64,000 nt of DNA from Tsukamurella sp. M9C (GCF_020169415.1 NZ_JAIULG010000012.1:24305-88304), one strand, 5' to 3'. Shown: positions 8,218 to 17,007, counted from the first letter of the stretch. The notes: a model not told the origin generated them from the sequence alone. Translations and numbers: made by a program.

Positions 8218-8855
8218 CGCTGCGGGAAGATCGCGCGTAGAGGTGAGGCGTCACCCTGGAGGACGCCCTCGGTGACGGCCTCGTCCACGCCGACGGTGCC
8301 GGTGGCGAGGCCGACGACGGTGTCGGGCGACGCGGTCAGGACCGTGCTTGGTCGCTCCGCCGGGACGAAGGCGGACGGCCCCGCCTTGTCGACGCGCACC
8401 ACCATGAGGAAGCCCTCGACCTCGATCCCGGCCTCCACGGTAGGGGAGGCGGTGCGACCGCGCAGCAGGGCGGGGACGGCGAGCGTGAGCCAACGGGGCT
8501 GAAAGGCGTCGTCTCCACGGCCCGAGGCGAGCAGGGGGATGCCCCACCGCCCGAGTGCCTCCATCGGCTCGCGGAGCTCGGCGCCCCACGGCGTGAGTCG
8601 ATAGACCACACCGGCACCGTCGAGGTGGCGTTCGACGATCCCGTTCGCTTCGAGGCTGCGCAGGCGATCCGCCAAGAGGTTCGTCGCGATCCCGGCGAGC
8701 GAGGTCTTCAGCTCGCCGTACCGCATCTCCCCGGGCAGCAGCTCGCGGACGATCAGGAGGGTCCATCGGTCGCCGATCACGTCCAGTGAGCGCGCGAGTG
8801 CGCAGAACTGACCGTACGAGCGGGCCGACACCGGAGGATTGACTTTTTCAACCAT
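8211..8855 (-). CDS. HxlR-family transcriptional regulator
   Basis: The 214-residue protein carries the HxlR winged helix at its N-terminus (YGQFCALARSLDVIGDRWTLLIVRELL, then MRYGELKTSLAGIATNLLADRLRSLEANGIVER) and a C-terminal SCP2-like domain (about residues 120-210). HxlR proteins sense redox or small molecules and usually regulate a divergent gene. The ATG at 8855 is preferred to the TTG at 8870 because a TACAAT hexamer ends 5 nt before it and the frame conservation begins there. The start region sits inside a nested inverted repeat. It is divergent from the DUF1761 gene, which is its likely target. Confidence 0.88.
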   Translation of the reverse strand: MVEKVNPPVSARSYGQFCALARSLDVIGDRWTLLIVRELLPGEMRYGELKTSLAGIATNLLADRLRSLEANGIVERHLDGAGVVYRLTPWGAELREPMEALGRWGIPLLASGRGDDAFQPRWLTLAVPALLRGRTASPTVEAGIEVEGFLMVVRVDKAGPSAFVPAERPSTVLTASPDTVVGLATGTVGVDEAVTEGVLQGDASPLRAIFPQRQ

Positions 8856-8875
8856 GCTTGATTGTATCAAGTCAA
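8839..8875. promoter_or_regulatory. Nested inverted repeat in the hxlR/DUF1761 divergent promoter
   Basis: The core CTTGAT-TGT-ATCAAG (8857-8871) is a perfect 6-bp-arm palindrome. It is flanked by a further pair, TTGAC (8839-8843) and GTCAA (8871-8875). The core covers the minus-strand hexamer TACAAT and a possible plus-strand TTGACT (8839-8844) / TTGTAT (8862-8867) promoter with a 17-nt spacer. A dimeric HxlR bound here would block both directions. Confidence 0.6.
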
Positions 8876-8908
8876 TTCGCAGGATGGCGCGACCGAGGAG
8901 CGATTCGC

Positions 8909-9328
8909 ATGGACATGACCATCAGCTGGCTCGCAGTACTCGCGGCGACCGTCGTCGGGTTCGTGATCGCCTTCGTCTGGTACAGCGACTGGGGTCTCGT
9001 GGGCGGGACGTGGCGCAAGCTGACCGGCGTCACGAAAGAGATCTCGGCCGGCGCGGGCAAGGGGCCGATGGTGATCTTCGTCGCCTCGCTGGTCTTGACG
9101 GCGATCGGCCTGGCGGCGGCGGACTCGCTCGCGGCCGGCTTCTTCGACTGCGATTCCCCGTGGCTCGGTGTCGCAGTCGGGGCAGCGGCGTGGGCGTGCT
9201 TCTCGTTGTCGACGCTGGCGCAGCACAACGGTTTCGAGATGAAGCCCACGCGACTGACCGTGATCAACTGCGCGTATCAGCTGGTCCTGTTCGTGGGCAT
9301 GGGCCTGGCCGTCGGGCTGCTCCGGTAG
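8909..9328 (+). CDS. DUF1761 membrane protein
   Basis: The 139-residue protein begins MDMTISWLAVLAATVVGFVI and has four hydrophobic segments with the DUF1761 signature IAFVWYSDWGLVGGTWRKL after the first helix. The ATG at 8909 is chosen over the in-frame start at 8858 because GAGGAG (8895-8900) lies at the right distance and the earlier start would fall inside the operator. Function of the family is unknown. Placement opposite an HxlR gene suggests inducible expression. Confidence 0.8.
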   Translation: MDMTISWLAVLAATVVGFVIAFVWYSDWGLVGGTWRKLTGVTKEISAGAGKGPMVIFVASLVLTAIGLAAADSLAAGFFDCDSPWLGVAVGAAAWACFSLSTLAQHNGFEMKPTRLTVINCAYQLVLFVGMGLAVGLLR

Positions 9329-9355
9329 TCGCTCGAGACCGTCGTCGAGGGCGCG

Positions 9356-10114
9356 TCAGTCCGCCAGTCGCCGCAGGATGTCGAGCTCGCACCCGGGTTC
9401 GGACGGGTCGTAGCCGTGCTCGATGAGCCAGCGTGAGACCAACAGGCAGCGCATGGACCACCATCCCCGCACGATGTCGCGATCGACCTCACCGCCGTAG
9501 CCGGTGAGCACGTCCTCCAGGCGATCGGGATGACCGAGAGTCATGGTCGCGAGGTCGTACGCGGGATCGCCCTGTGCGGCCTCGGACCAGTCGATGATGC
9601 CGGTCACGGCGCCGTCGGCGACGAAGACGTGCTCCACCTGGAGATCGCCGTGGATGAACGCCGGCTTCCAGGGGCGCAGAACGGATCGCGCGCTCTCGCG
9701 GTTCTGTGTGATGACCCGCTGGGGGAGCTCGCTGTGCTCAAGGAGCCACGCGCACTCGGCGTCGAGTTCTCGGCCGAGTCGCGCGGCCGACGGCCCGTGC
9801 CACGGTGGAAGCGGCGCATCGTGGAGAGCCCGGATCGCGGTTCCGGCGGCGATCCACGCCGACCTGGGAGCGGAATCCGGTCCGTCGAGCGAGCCGAGTG
9901 CCGTGCCGCGAACGGCTTTCACCGCAAGGACGGGTGGTTCGTGCCAGAGCACGTCCGGGGTGGGCACGGGCGCGAGCCGCATCGCGTCGATCTCTCGGCG
10001 CGCGTGCGTCGGATCGCCGTCGACTTTCAGGAAGGTGTCACCGACGCGCAGCGTCGCGCGCGAGCTGTGAGCGACGACCACGTCGACGGTGTCCACCTCG
10101 CGATCGTCGCGCAC
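9356..10114 (-). CDS. Aminoglycoside-phosphotransferase-like kinase
   Basis: The 252-residue protein has the APH/choline kinase fold. The catalytic loop reads FIHGDLQVEHVFV and the metal-binding loop IIDWSEAAQGDPAYD, separated by the usual short distance. The N-lobe is short (about residues 8-80) and includes a beta-strand pair TLRVGDTFLKV with the candidate ATP lysine. The usual catalytic-loop asparagine is replaced by histidine (HGDLQVEH), which is tolerated in this broad family. Substrate cannot be inferred; antibiotic phosphorylation should not be assumed. The GTG start at 10114 could also be an in-frame GTG 18 nt further in. Confidence 0.8.
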   Translation of the reverse strand: MRDDREVDTVDVVVAHSSRATLRVGDTFLKVDGDPTHARREIDAMRLAPVPTPDVLWHEPPVLAVKAVRGTALGSLDGPDSAPRSAWIAAGTAIRALHDAPLPPWHGPSAARLGRELDAECAWLLEHSELPQRVITQNRESARSVLRPWKPAFIHGDLQVEHVFVADGAVTGIIDWSEAAQGDPAYDLATMTLGHPDRLEDVLTGYGGEVDRDIVRGWWSMRCLLVSRWLIEHGYDPSEPGCELDILRRLAD

Positions 10115-10147
10115 TCACCTGCTCGCGCGCCACGTGTTTGCGCGGCG

Positions 10148-10300
10148 TCAGGAGACGATCACACCGCGCGGGTCGGTGTGGCTGTCCCGGTCGGCGACGG
10201 CGCGACGGACGTCCCGCGCGCGGAAGTCCAGGCCGTCGTGGTCGCTCGTCAGCCAGACGAGGAAGACGATGAAAGTGATCAATGCCAGCACGCTGAGCAT
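10148..10300 (-). CDS. 50-residue single-pass membrane protein
   Basis: This short gene has an excellent ribosome site, AGGAGG, a few bases before its ATG. The product begins MLSVLALITFIVFLVWLTSD, a single membrane helix over about residues 2-18, followed by a charged tail (DFRARDVRRAVADRDSH). The stop is a TGA at 10148-10150. It lies 33 nt upstream of the phosphotransferase gene on the same strand, so the two may be cotranscribed. A 7-bp-arm inverted repeat lies about 30 nt upstream. No family recognised; the strong ribosome site and clean topology make it likely to be real. Confidence 0.65.
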   Translation of the reverse strand: MLSVLALITFIVFLVWLTSDHDGLDFRARDVRRAVADRDSHTDPRGVIVS

Positions 10301-10330
10301 CTCGACCTCCTAGGTTCGAAGAGTCTCGAT

Positions 10331-10357
10331 TGATAGTGATGATCCATCAAACTATCA
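10331..10357. promoter_or_regulatory. Inverted repeat TGATAGT-N13-ACTATCA
   Basis: Perfect 7-bp arms at 10331-10337 and 10351-10357, in a locally AT-rich stretch, 30 nt upstream of the small membrane protein and 36 nt downstream of the mannosidase stop codon's far side. It could be an operator or promoter-proximal hairpin for the 10148-10300 gene. Confidence 0.4.
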
Positions 10358-10393
10358 CCGGGACTCCGGTCGAACGAGGTGACGCTCAGCACG

Positions 10394-13300
10394 TCAGCGG
10401 CGGAAACGCAGCGTGACCAGCTGAAAGGGACTCAGAGTGAGGCGGACGTCACCGGCGGGCTCGGGAGCGTCGGCAGGGCGTTCCAGCAGGTCGGTGCGGA
10501 CGGCAGACTCGTGGGGGAAGTCGGCGCGCACGGTCGCGGACGCGCGAGTGCCGCGGGACTCGTAGAGGCGCACGACCACGTCGCCGCTGTCGTCCTCCGC
10601 GAGCTTGACCGCCTCGACGATCACGCCCGGGTGGTCGACAGCGACCAGCGGGGAGACGGCCGCCGCGCCGGGGACGCTGCGCGGCGCGAGGTTCCGGCGG
10701 TAGCCCTCCTCGACGGCGTCGCCGATCGTCGCGCCCGGCCGCACCGAGACCGCGAGGCGGTGCCGGCCCTGGTCGGTCTCGGGATCGGGGTAGCGGGGCG
10801 CGCGGAGCAGCGAGAGCCGCACGACGGTGCCGGATGCGGCCGCGGTTGCGGTGCCGGAGGCGGCCTGGGTTGCGGTGCCGGGCGTCGCGCCGTCGGAATC
10901 GATGGGACGCCGCGTGATGTCGTGACCGTAGGTGGAGTCGTTCGCGACGGCGACGCCGTAATCGGGCTCGCCCACGTGCACCCAGCGGTGCGCGCAGATC
11001 TCGAACTTCGCGGCGTCCCACGACGTGTTGGCGTGCGTGGGCCGGAAGACGTGGCCGAACTGGGTCTCCGCGGCGCTGCGCTCGGCGTGGACGTCGAACG
11101 GGAAGGCCAGTTTGAGCAGCTTCTGCCGCTCGTGCCAGTCGATGTCGTTCTCGATGTCTAGGGCCGGGGAATCTGCTCGCAGGGAGATCCGCTGCGTGAT
11201 CGTCGAGTCCCCGAAGGCGCGGCGCACCACGACGGCGTCGCGCTCGGCCGTCACCGCCTCCGCGTCGACGAGGTCCGTCACGTCGCGGCGGTAGAACGAG
11301 TCGATGTCCCACGCCTCCCAGTGGTTCGGGATGTCGCGGTGCAGTTGGAGCAGGTTACCGGGCGCCGCCATCGCCTCCCGGCCGGTCGCGGCGTCGACCA
11401 ACGAGACGAGCAGGCCGCGGGCGTCGATCAGGGCGGAGACCACGCCGTTGTCCAGCCGGAAGCCCGATCCCTCGGGTGCCGGTGGGACGGACTCGGGCGC
11501 GTCGACCACCGCCGCGCCCAAGGCGGGTACCCCGTCGCGGGCGTGCGGTGCGGCGTTGAACACCAGTCGGCGCTCGCCGGCATCCGCGACCCGCTGCGTC
11601 CGGGAGTCGCTGCCCGCCAGCGCCTCCAGGGCCGCCGCGATGATCCGTTCGAGCCGCCGCGCCACCGCGGCGTAGTTCCGTTCCGCGTCCTGGTGCACCC
11701 AGGCGATGGAGCTGCCGGGCAGGATGTCGTGGAACTGCTGGAGCAGCACCAGGTGCCAGATCTCCTCGAACTCCTCCAGCGGGTACGCGAATCCGGTGCG
11801 GACGGCGGCGGTCGCCGCCCACAGCTCGGCCTCGCGCAGGAGGTGTTCGCTGCGCCGATTGCCCTGCTTCGTGTTGGCCTGCGACGTGTAGGTGCCGCGG
11901 TGGAACTCGAGGTACAGCTCGCCCACCCAGCGCGGCGGGTGCGGCAGCTCCGCGGCGGCGGCGTCGAAGAACTCCGCGGGCGAGGAGATCTCGACCGCGG
12001 GGGATCCCTCCAGCGACGCCGTGCGGGCGGCCGCGGCGAGCATCTCCCGGGTGGGGCCGCCGCCACCGTCGCCCCAGCCGAACGGGACGAGCGAGCGGGT
12101 GCCCGTGCCCTGCTCGCGGTAGTTCTTCTGCGCCCGAGCGAGATCCGCGCCGGACAGGTCCGAGTTGTACTTGTCGACGGGCGGGAAGTGTGTGAACAGC
12201 GCGGTGCCGTCGATGCCCTCCCACAGGAACGTCGAGTGCGGCATCCGGTTCGTCTGGTTCCACGAGAGCTTCTGCGTGAGGAAGTACTGCGAGCCCGCGG
12301 CGGCGACGATCTGCGGCATCGCCGCGGAGTAGCCGAAGGAGTCGGGCAGCCACGCCTCGGGAGTGTCGATCCCGAACTCGTGCAGGAAGAACCGCTTGCC
12401 CGCGACGAACTGCCGGGCCATCGCCTCGCCGCCGGGCATGTTGGTGTCGGCCTCGACCCACATGCCGCCCACCGGGATGAACTGCCCGGCCGCCACCTTG
12501 TCCTTGATCCGACCGAAGAGCTCGGGGTAGCGATCGCGCACCCACGCGAACTGCTGCGCGGAGGAGCAGGCGAAGCGGAACGAGGGATCGCGGTCCATGA
12601 GGTCCACGACGTTCGCGAAGGTTCGCGCGCACTTGCGGGCCGTCTCGCGGACCGGCCACAGCCACGCGGAATCGATGTGCGCGTGACCGACCGCCGTGAT
12701 CCGGTGCGCCGACCCGTACGCCGGCGAGGCGAGCGCGGGCGCCAGCGCCGCCCTGCCCGCCGCCGCGGTGCCCGCGACGTCGTGCGGGTCCACCACGTCC
12801 AGCATCCGTTCCAGGGCGCGCAGCACCTCGTGCCGCCGGGGCAGGTCGAAGGGCAGCTCGTGCATGAGCCCGTTCAGCGTCCAGACGTCCTGCTGCAGAT
12901 CCCACACCGTCAGGTCCCGCAGCGCGAGGTCGATCGTGCCGAGCCGGTACAGCGGACCGTCGCCGGCGGTCTCCCGGTCGCCCAGGTGGGTGGGGGAGAC
13001 GAAGTCGCCGCCCAGGTCGGGATTGGCGGCCGCCTCGATGTACAGGTCCACGGGCTCGCCGGGCTCCAGCGGGACGTAGGCGTTGAAGGGCGAGATCCCC
13101 TTCACGACGGTGCCGTCCGCGCGGTACACGAGGCCCTCGGCGTTGAAGCCGGGGCCGCCGGTGAAGCCGAGCTCGACGCGGAGCTCGAGCGCGCCGTCGA
13201 CGTCCGACCACTCCGACGGCGGCGCTCCGGTCACGTGCAGCCACAGCGTGGACCAGGGGGCGCCCCACGGGGTGCCGGGCGTGATCGCCGTGTACTCCTG

Positions 13301-13450
13301 GGCCACCGCCTCCGCGAAGGGCACCGGCTCGCCCGGCGCCGGCCACGCGGTCACCGTGACCGGGGCCGAGTGCGAATACACCGCCCCGTTCAGGAACTCC
13401 CGCGTGAACCTGTCGAGCCGCTCTTCGGTCAGCCGCCGGTCGTCGTGCAT
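10394..13450 (-). CDS. Alpha-mannosidase, glycoside hydrolase family 38
   Basis: The 1018-residue enzyme hydrolyses alpha-mannosides. The zinc site motif HAHIDSAWLWPVRET starts at residue 256, and the catalytic nucleophile is the aspartate in MWVEADTNMPGGE (about residue 335). Further GH38 blocks follow: WLPDSFGYSAAMPQI and the loop HTHFPP-like stretch ALFTHFPPVDKYN. An N-terminal beta domain and a long C-terminal beta region are present, as in family enzymes. There is no signal peptide, so it is probably cytoplasmic. The ATG follows a TAACGT hexamer by 6 nt. It lies 17 nt downstream of the trehalase stop in the same direction, so they may be partly cotranscribed. Confidence 0.93.
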   Translation of the reverse strand: MHDDRRLTEERLDRFTREFLNGAVYSHSAPVTVTAWPAPGEPVPFAEAVAQEYTAITPGTPWGAPWSTLWLHVTGAPPSEWSDVDGALELRVELGFTGGPGFNAEGLVYRADGTVVKGISPFNAYVPLEPGEPVDLYIEAAANPDLGGDFVSPTHLGDRETAGDGPLYRLGTIDLALRDLTVWDLQQDVWTLNGLMHELPFDLPRRHEVLRALERMLDVVDPHDVAGTAAAGRAALAPALASPAYGSAHRITAVGHAHIDSAWLWPVRETARKCARTFANVVDLMDRDPSFRFACSSAQQFAWVRDRYPELFGRIKDKVAAGQFIPVGGMWVEADTNMPGGEAMARQFVAGKRFFLHEFGIDTPEAWLPDSFGYSAAMPQIVAAAGSQYFLTQKLSWNQTNRMPHSTFLWEGIDGTALFTHFPPVDKYNSDLSGADLARAQKNYREQGTGTRSLVPFGWGDGGGGPTREMLAAAARTASLEGSPAVEISSPAEFFDAAAAELPHPPRWVGELYLEFHRGTYTSQANTKQGNRRSEHLLREAELWAATAAVRTGFAYPLEEFEEIWHLVLLQQFHDILPGSSIAWVHQDAERNYAAVARRLERIIAAALEALAGSDSRTQRVADAGERRLVFNAAPHARDGVPALGAAVVDAPESVPPAPEGSGFRLDNGVVSALIDARGLLVSLVDAATGREAMAAPGNLLQLHRDIPNHWEAWDIDSFYRRDVTDLVDAEAVTAERDAVVVRRAFGDSTITQRISLRADSPALDIENDIDWHERQKLLKLAFPFDVHAERSAAETQFGHVFRPTHANTSWDAAKFEICAHRWVHVGEPDYGVAVANDSTYGHDITRRPIDSDGATPGTATQAASGTATAAASGTVVRLSLLRAPRYPDPETDQGRHRLAVSVRPGATIGDAVEEGYRRNLAPRSVPGAAAVSPLVAVDHPGVIVEAVKLAEDDSGDVVVRLYESRGTRASATVRADFPHESAVRTDLLERPADAPEPAGDVRLTLSPFQLVTLRFRR

Positions 13451-13456
13451 GACTGC

Positions 13457-13462
13457 ACGTTA
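13457..13462 (-). promoter_or_regulatory. -10 hexamer TAACGT, leaderless type
   Basis: On the minus strand TAACGT ends 6 nt before the mannosidase ATG at 13450. It overlaps the intergenic gap behind the trehalase gene, so the mannosidase probably has its own start site. Confidence 0.45.
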
Positions 13463-13467
13463 CGGCC

Positions 13468-15462
13468 TCAGGGCGTGTGATGTGCGGGGAGGAACGCGGA
13501 CGCGTCGTGCCCCGACTCCTCGGCCCGGATCACGTGCACCACCGCGTTGATCAGCGCCAGGTGAGTGAAGGCCTGGGGGAAGTTCCCGAGGTGCTTGCCC
13601 GACTTCGGGTCGATCTCCTCCGCGTACAGCTTCAGCGGCGACGAGTACGCGAGAAGCCGTTCGCACAGCGCCCGGGCGCGGGTGACCTCGCCGATCTCCA
13701 CCAGCGCCGAGACCAGCCAGAACGAGCAGATCGTGAACGTGCCCTCCTCGCCGTGCAGGCCGTCGTCGGTCTCCTCGACGCGGTAGCGCAGCACGAGCCC
13801 GTCCTCGGTGAGCTCGTCGGCGATGGCGAGCACCGTCGCCTTCACCCGCGGGTCGTCGGACGGGAGGAACCGCAGCAGCGGCACCAGCAGCAGGGAGGCG
13901 TCGAGCGCGGGGGCGCCGTAGCGCTGGGTGAACACGCCGCGCGAATCCACGCCGTGCTCGAGGATGTCGGCCTTGATGACCTCGGCCTTCTCCGCCCACT
14001 CGCGGGCGTAGTCGTCCTCGCCGTGCATCGCCGCGAGCTTGGCCCCGCGGTCCAGCGCGACCCAGCACATGACCTTGGAACTGGTGAAGTGCTGCGGCTC
14101 GCCGCGCACCTCCCAGATGCCGCGGTCGGGCTCGCGCCAGTGCTTGAGCGCCTCCTCGACCTGCTCCTTGAGCACCGGCCACAGCGTCTCGGGGATCCGC
14201 TCGGAGGACTTGGTGTTCAGGTACACCGAGTCCAGCATCGTGCCCCAGATGTCGTGCTGGCGTTGGTCGAACGCCCCGTTGCCGATCCGGACGGGCCGCG
14301 CACCGTCGTACCCCGAGAGGTGCCCGAGCTCCTCCTCGAGGAGAGTGCGCTCCCCGCCGACCCCGTACATGACCTGCAGCGGGTGACGCTCGCCGTTGTT
14401 GGCACCGGAGACATCGGCGATGAAGGAGAAGAAGTCCTCGGCCTCGCGGTCGAGGCCCAGCGTGTACAGGCCCCAGAGCGCGAACGTGGAGTCGCGCACC
14501 CAGGCGTAGCGGTAGTCCCAGTTGCGGACGCCGCCCGGCGTCTCCGGGAGCGAGGTGGTCGACGCAGCCAGCAGCGCGCCAGTGGGGGAGTACGTCAGGC
14601 CCTTCAGGGTGAGCGCCGAACGCTGCAGGTAGGTGCGCCACGGGTGGTCGGGGAACTGGCCGCGGTTGATCCACTGCCGCCAGGACTCCGCGGTCGCCCA
14701 CATCTTCTGCGTCGCCTCGGGGTAGGTCTGCGGCACGGGATGCTTGCTCCAGGACAGGGCGACGAAGACCTCATCGCCCTCCTTGAGGCGGGTGTGCGCC
14801 CGGGCCTCCCGGCCCTCCAGCCCCAGCCGCATGTTCGTCGTGAGCTTGAGCTCCGGGTTCTTCCCGAAGTCCGTGCGGGCCCGCGCGACGGCCTCGCCGT
14901 AGCCGTCCGCCGAGTAGGTCCACTCGGCGCCGGCCCGGTGGTAGTCGAAGGCCGGCTCGCAGTTGAGCTGCAGCTCGACGGTGCCGGACACGCACCGGGC
15001 CGTGCGGAGCAGGATGTGCTCGGCGTCCCAGTCCGTCGGGGTCCGACGGTGCGTCCGGGACCGGGTGCTCGTGTCGTGCCAGGGACCCATCACGAGGGCG
15101 TCGCGCACGATCAGCCAGCCGGTGGAGGTCTGCCACGTGGTCTCCAACATGAGGCTGCCGGGCAGGTAGCGCCGGTCGACGGGGACCTTCACGCCGTACG
15201 GCCCGAGCCGGAAGGAGCCGGCGCCGCGGTCGAGGATCGCGCCGAAGACGCTGGGGGAGTCGGGGCGGGGGATGCACATCCATTCGACGCTGCCGTCGCG
15301 CGCGATCAGGCAGGTGTTCTCGCAGTCCGAGAGGAAGGCGTAGTCGTGGATGGGCGGGAAGACCGCATCGCCGATCGACGGGGCGTCGGTCACGAGCGCA
15401 TCGAGACCGAGCACATCGGGGCCGGGTGCGTCGGTGGTGGGGCCGTCGTTCTTCGCTGCCAT
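13468..15462 (-). CDS. Glycoside hydrolase family 15 trehalase
   Basis: The 664-residue protein has the N-terminal beta-sandwich (about 30-270, beginning IHDYAFLSDCENTCLIARDGSVEWMC) and the (alpha/alpha)6 barrel of bacterial GH15 enzymes (ETPGGVRNWDYRYAWVRDSTFALW and EEGTFTICSFWLVSALVEIGE). Its position next to two small membrane genes and subI matches Rv2402 of M. tuberculosis, and the mycobacterial homologue hydrolyses trehalose. Glucoamylase activity is the alternative for this fold. The ATG at 15462 is preferred; another in-frame ATG lies 9 nt upstream. It is divergent from the small membrane gene at 15521. Confidence 0.88.
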   Translation of the reverse strand: MAAKNDGPTTDAPGPDVLGLDALVTDAPSIGDAVFPPIHDYAFLSDCENTCLIARDGSVEWMCIPRPDSPSVFGAILDRGAGSFRLGPYGVKVPVDRRYLPGSLMLETTWQTSTGWLIVRDALVMGPWHDTSTRSRTHRRTPTDWDAEHILLRTARCVSGTVELQLNCEPAFDYHRAGAEWTYSADGYGEAVARARTDFGKNPELKLTTNMRLGLEGREARAHTRLKEGDEVFVALSWSKHPVPQTYPEATQKMWATAESWRQWINRGQFPDHPWRTYLQRSALTLKGLTYSPTGALLAASTTSLPETPGGVRNWDYRYAWVRDSTFALWGLYTLGLDREAEDFFSFIADVSGANNGERHPLQVMYGVGGERTLLEEELGHLSGYDGARPVRIGNGAFDQRQHDIWGTMLDSVYLNTKSSERIPETLWPVLKEQVEEALKHWREPDRGIWEVRGEPQHFTSSKVMCWVALDRGAKLAAMHGEDDYAREWAEKAEVIKADILEHGVDSRGVFTQRYGAPALDASLLLVPLLRFLPSDDPRVKATVLAIADELTEDGLVLRYRVEETDDGLHGEEGTFTICSFWLVSALVEIGEVTRARALCERLLAYSSPLKLYAEEIDPKSGKHLGNFPQAFTHLALINAVVHVIRAEESGHDASAFLPAHHTP

Positions 15463-15508
15463 GCACACCATGATGAGGCACGGTGGCGGGTTCGCGCACG
15501 GCGGTCGC

Positions 15509-15514
15509 TAGGCT
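15509..15514 (+). promoter_or_regulatory. -10 hexamer TAGGCT, leaderless type
   Basis: TAGGCT ends 6 nt before the GTG at 15521; this is the likely promoter of the small-membrane-protein/sulfate-importer cluster. Confidence 0.5.
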
Positions 15515-15520
15515 GGTCGG

Positions 15521-15757
15521 GTGCATGCGATCGCGCAGTGGTGGGACTCGGTGGAGCTGTGGCTCACCGGACTGCCCTACGTACTGCAGGTCAGCCTCGT
15601 GATGGTTGTACTCGCAGTGATCGCAATGCTGGTGGTGCGCGTCCTCAGCGCCCTCATCGATCGCGTCGCCGACGCGCTCGACGCCCGCCTCGAGCGGTCA
15701 GGTCGCGCGGACATCGCAGGTCAGCGTGCCGGAGAAGGGAATGACGAGAGTGTCTGA
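15521..15757 (+). CDS. Small single-pass membrane protein (Rv2401-like position)
   Basis: The 78-residue product has one long hydrophobic segment (VLQVSLVMVVLAVIAMLVVRVLSA) followed by an amphipathic charged tail. The GTG start follows a TAGGCT hexamer by 6 nt. In M. tuberculosis two small membrane genes occupy the same slot between the trehalase and subI, so this gene is probably the counterpart of Rv2401 or Rv2401A. Function is unknown. Its 3' end overlaps the next short gene by 17 nt. Confidence 0.7.
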   Translation: MHAIAQWWDSVELWLTGLPYVLQVSLVMVVLAVIAMLVVRVLSALIDRVADALDARLERSGRADIAGQRAGEGNDESV

Positions 15758-15860
15758 GACAGGCGGCGGATGGCGGGCGCTCGTGCCCAAGTCGAAGGTG
15801 ACCCTCGCGTTGATCGCGCTGCTGGTGCTCCTCGTCGTCGCGTGGGCCCTGCTGCGCTGA
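15741..15860 (+). CDS. 39-residue membrane protein
   Basis: This short frame starts at an ATG preceded by GGAGAAGGGA, a good ribosome site that lies inside the previous gene, and ends at a TGA at 15858-15860. The product has a polar N-terminus (about 15 residues), then one helix VTLALIALLVLLVVAWALL near the C-terminus. An in-frame GTG at 15750 is the alternative start. The overlapping arrangement with the upstream small membrane gene and the synteny with Rv2401A/Rv2401 support it as a real gene. Function is unknown. Confidence 0.6.
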   Translation: MTRVSETGGGWRALVPKSKVTLALIALLVLLVVAWALLR

Positions 15861-15912
15861 CGGCTCTCCGTAGGATTCTCGCCTGACCTTGTCCCGAGGA
15901 GAACGGCGAGAC

Positions 15913-17007
15913 GTGATCCGACCCAGCCTCCGCGGCCGTGCTGTGAGCATCGTCGCGATCGCCCTGACCGTGGTGCTCACGGCGTGCGGCGGCGGCTCCA
16001 CCGACGACCCGCACGGCGTCGACATCTCCAGTGGCGACAAGCGGGTGAACCTCGTCGCCTTCGCGGCGCCCAAGCCCGCCTTCGACGTGGCCATCCCGCT
16101 GTTCCGCGAGACCAACCCCGACGTGGGCTTCTCGCAGTCCTACGGCGCCTCCGGCGATCAGTCCCGCAAGGTCGCGCGGCACGTGCCCGCCGACGTGGTG
16201 AACATGTCCGTCGCGCCGGACGTGACCCGCATCGTCAAGGCCGGGCTCATCGACAAGGACTGGGAGAAGGCCTACCCGCGGCGCTCCGTGCCCTTCACGT
16301 CCCTCGTCGCCGTCGTGGTCCGGCCCGGCAACCCGAAGGGCATCCACGACTGGGCCGACCTGCTCAAGCCCGGCGTCGAGGTGGTCACCCCGAACCCGGC
16401 GAGCTCGGGCTCGGCCAAGTGGAACCTGCTCGCGCCCTACGCCGCGCTCTCCAACGGCGGTCAGGAGCCGGCGAAGGGGCTGGCCTTCGTCAAGGAGCTC
16501 ATCCGCGATCACACGACCGTGAGTCCCGGCTCCGGCCGCGACGCCACCTCCGCCTTCGAGTCCGGGCAGGGCGACGTGCTGCTCAGCTACGAGAGCGAGG
16601 CCGTGCTCCTGCAGCGGCAGAGTGAGAAGGACGGCAAGCCCAAGCCCGAGTACTTCATCCCGCCGCAGTCCTTCCGCATCGACCTGCCCGTCGCCGTCGT
16701 GAACACTGCGCAGTCCCTCGACGCGGCGAACCGCTTCGTCGGCTTCCTGTTCTCGCCCGAGGCGCAGCGCGCCATCCCGCGGTCGGGCTTCCGGGCCGGC
16801 GACCCCGCGATCGCCGCCGAGACCGCGCACCTGTTCCCCGCGCAGCCGCAGCGACTCTGGACGATCGACGAGCTCGGCGCGGTGCTTGGTAAGGGGACGG
16901 CCGCGAAGAACAACGGCAAGGACCTCACCGGCTGGGCCGCCGTCGACGCGGCGCTGTTCGGCGACAAGGGCGCCATCGCCGCGGCCTACAAGAACGGCGG
17001 CAAGTGA
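15913..17007 (+). CDS. subI: Sulfate ABC transporter substrate-binding lipoprotein
   Basis: The 364-residue protein binds sulfate outside the membrane and delivers it to CysTWA. It has a lipoprotein signal with lipobox LTAC at residues 22-25. The mature part matches the sulfate-binding family: RVNLVAFAAPKPAF, then SYGASGDQSRKV, SLVAVVVRPGNPK and the ligand-site segment NPASSGSAKWNLL. The GTG at 15913 is chosen over an upstream TTG because GAGGAGAAC precedes it at normal distance and the signal peptide starts here. The stop overlaps the ATG of cysT by 1 nt (TGATG). Confidence 0.93.
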   Translation: MIRPSLRGRAVSIVAIALTVVLTACGGGSTDDPHGVDISSGDKRVNLVAFAAPKPAFDVAIPLFRETNPDVGFSQSYGASGDQSRKVARHVPADVVNMSVAPDVTRIVKAGLIDKDWEKAYPRRSVPFTSLVAVVVRPGNPKGIHDWADLLKPGVEVVTPNPASSGSAKWNLLAPYAALSNGGQEPAKGLAFVKELIRDHTTVSPGSGRDATSAFESGQGDVLLSYESEAVLLQRQSEKDGKPKPEYFIPPQSFRIDLPVAVVNTAQSLDAANRFVGFLFSPEAQRAIPRSGFRAGDPAIAAETAHLFPAQPQRLWTIDELGAVLGKGTAAKNNGKDLTGWAAVDAALFGDKGAIAAAYKNGGK

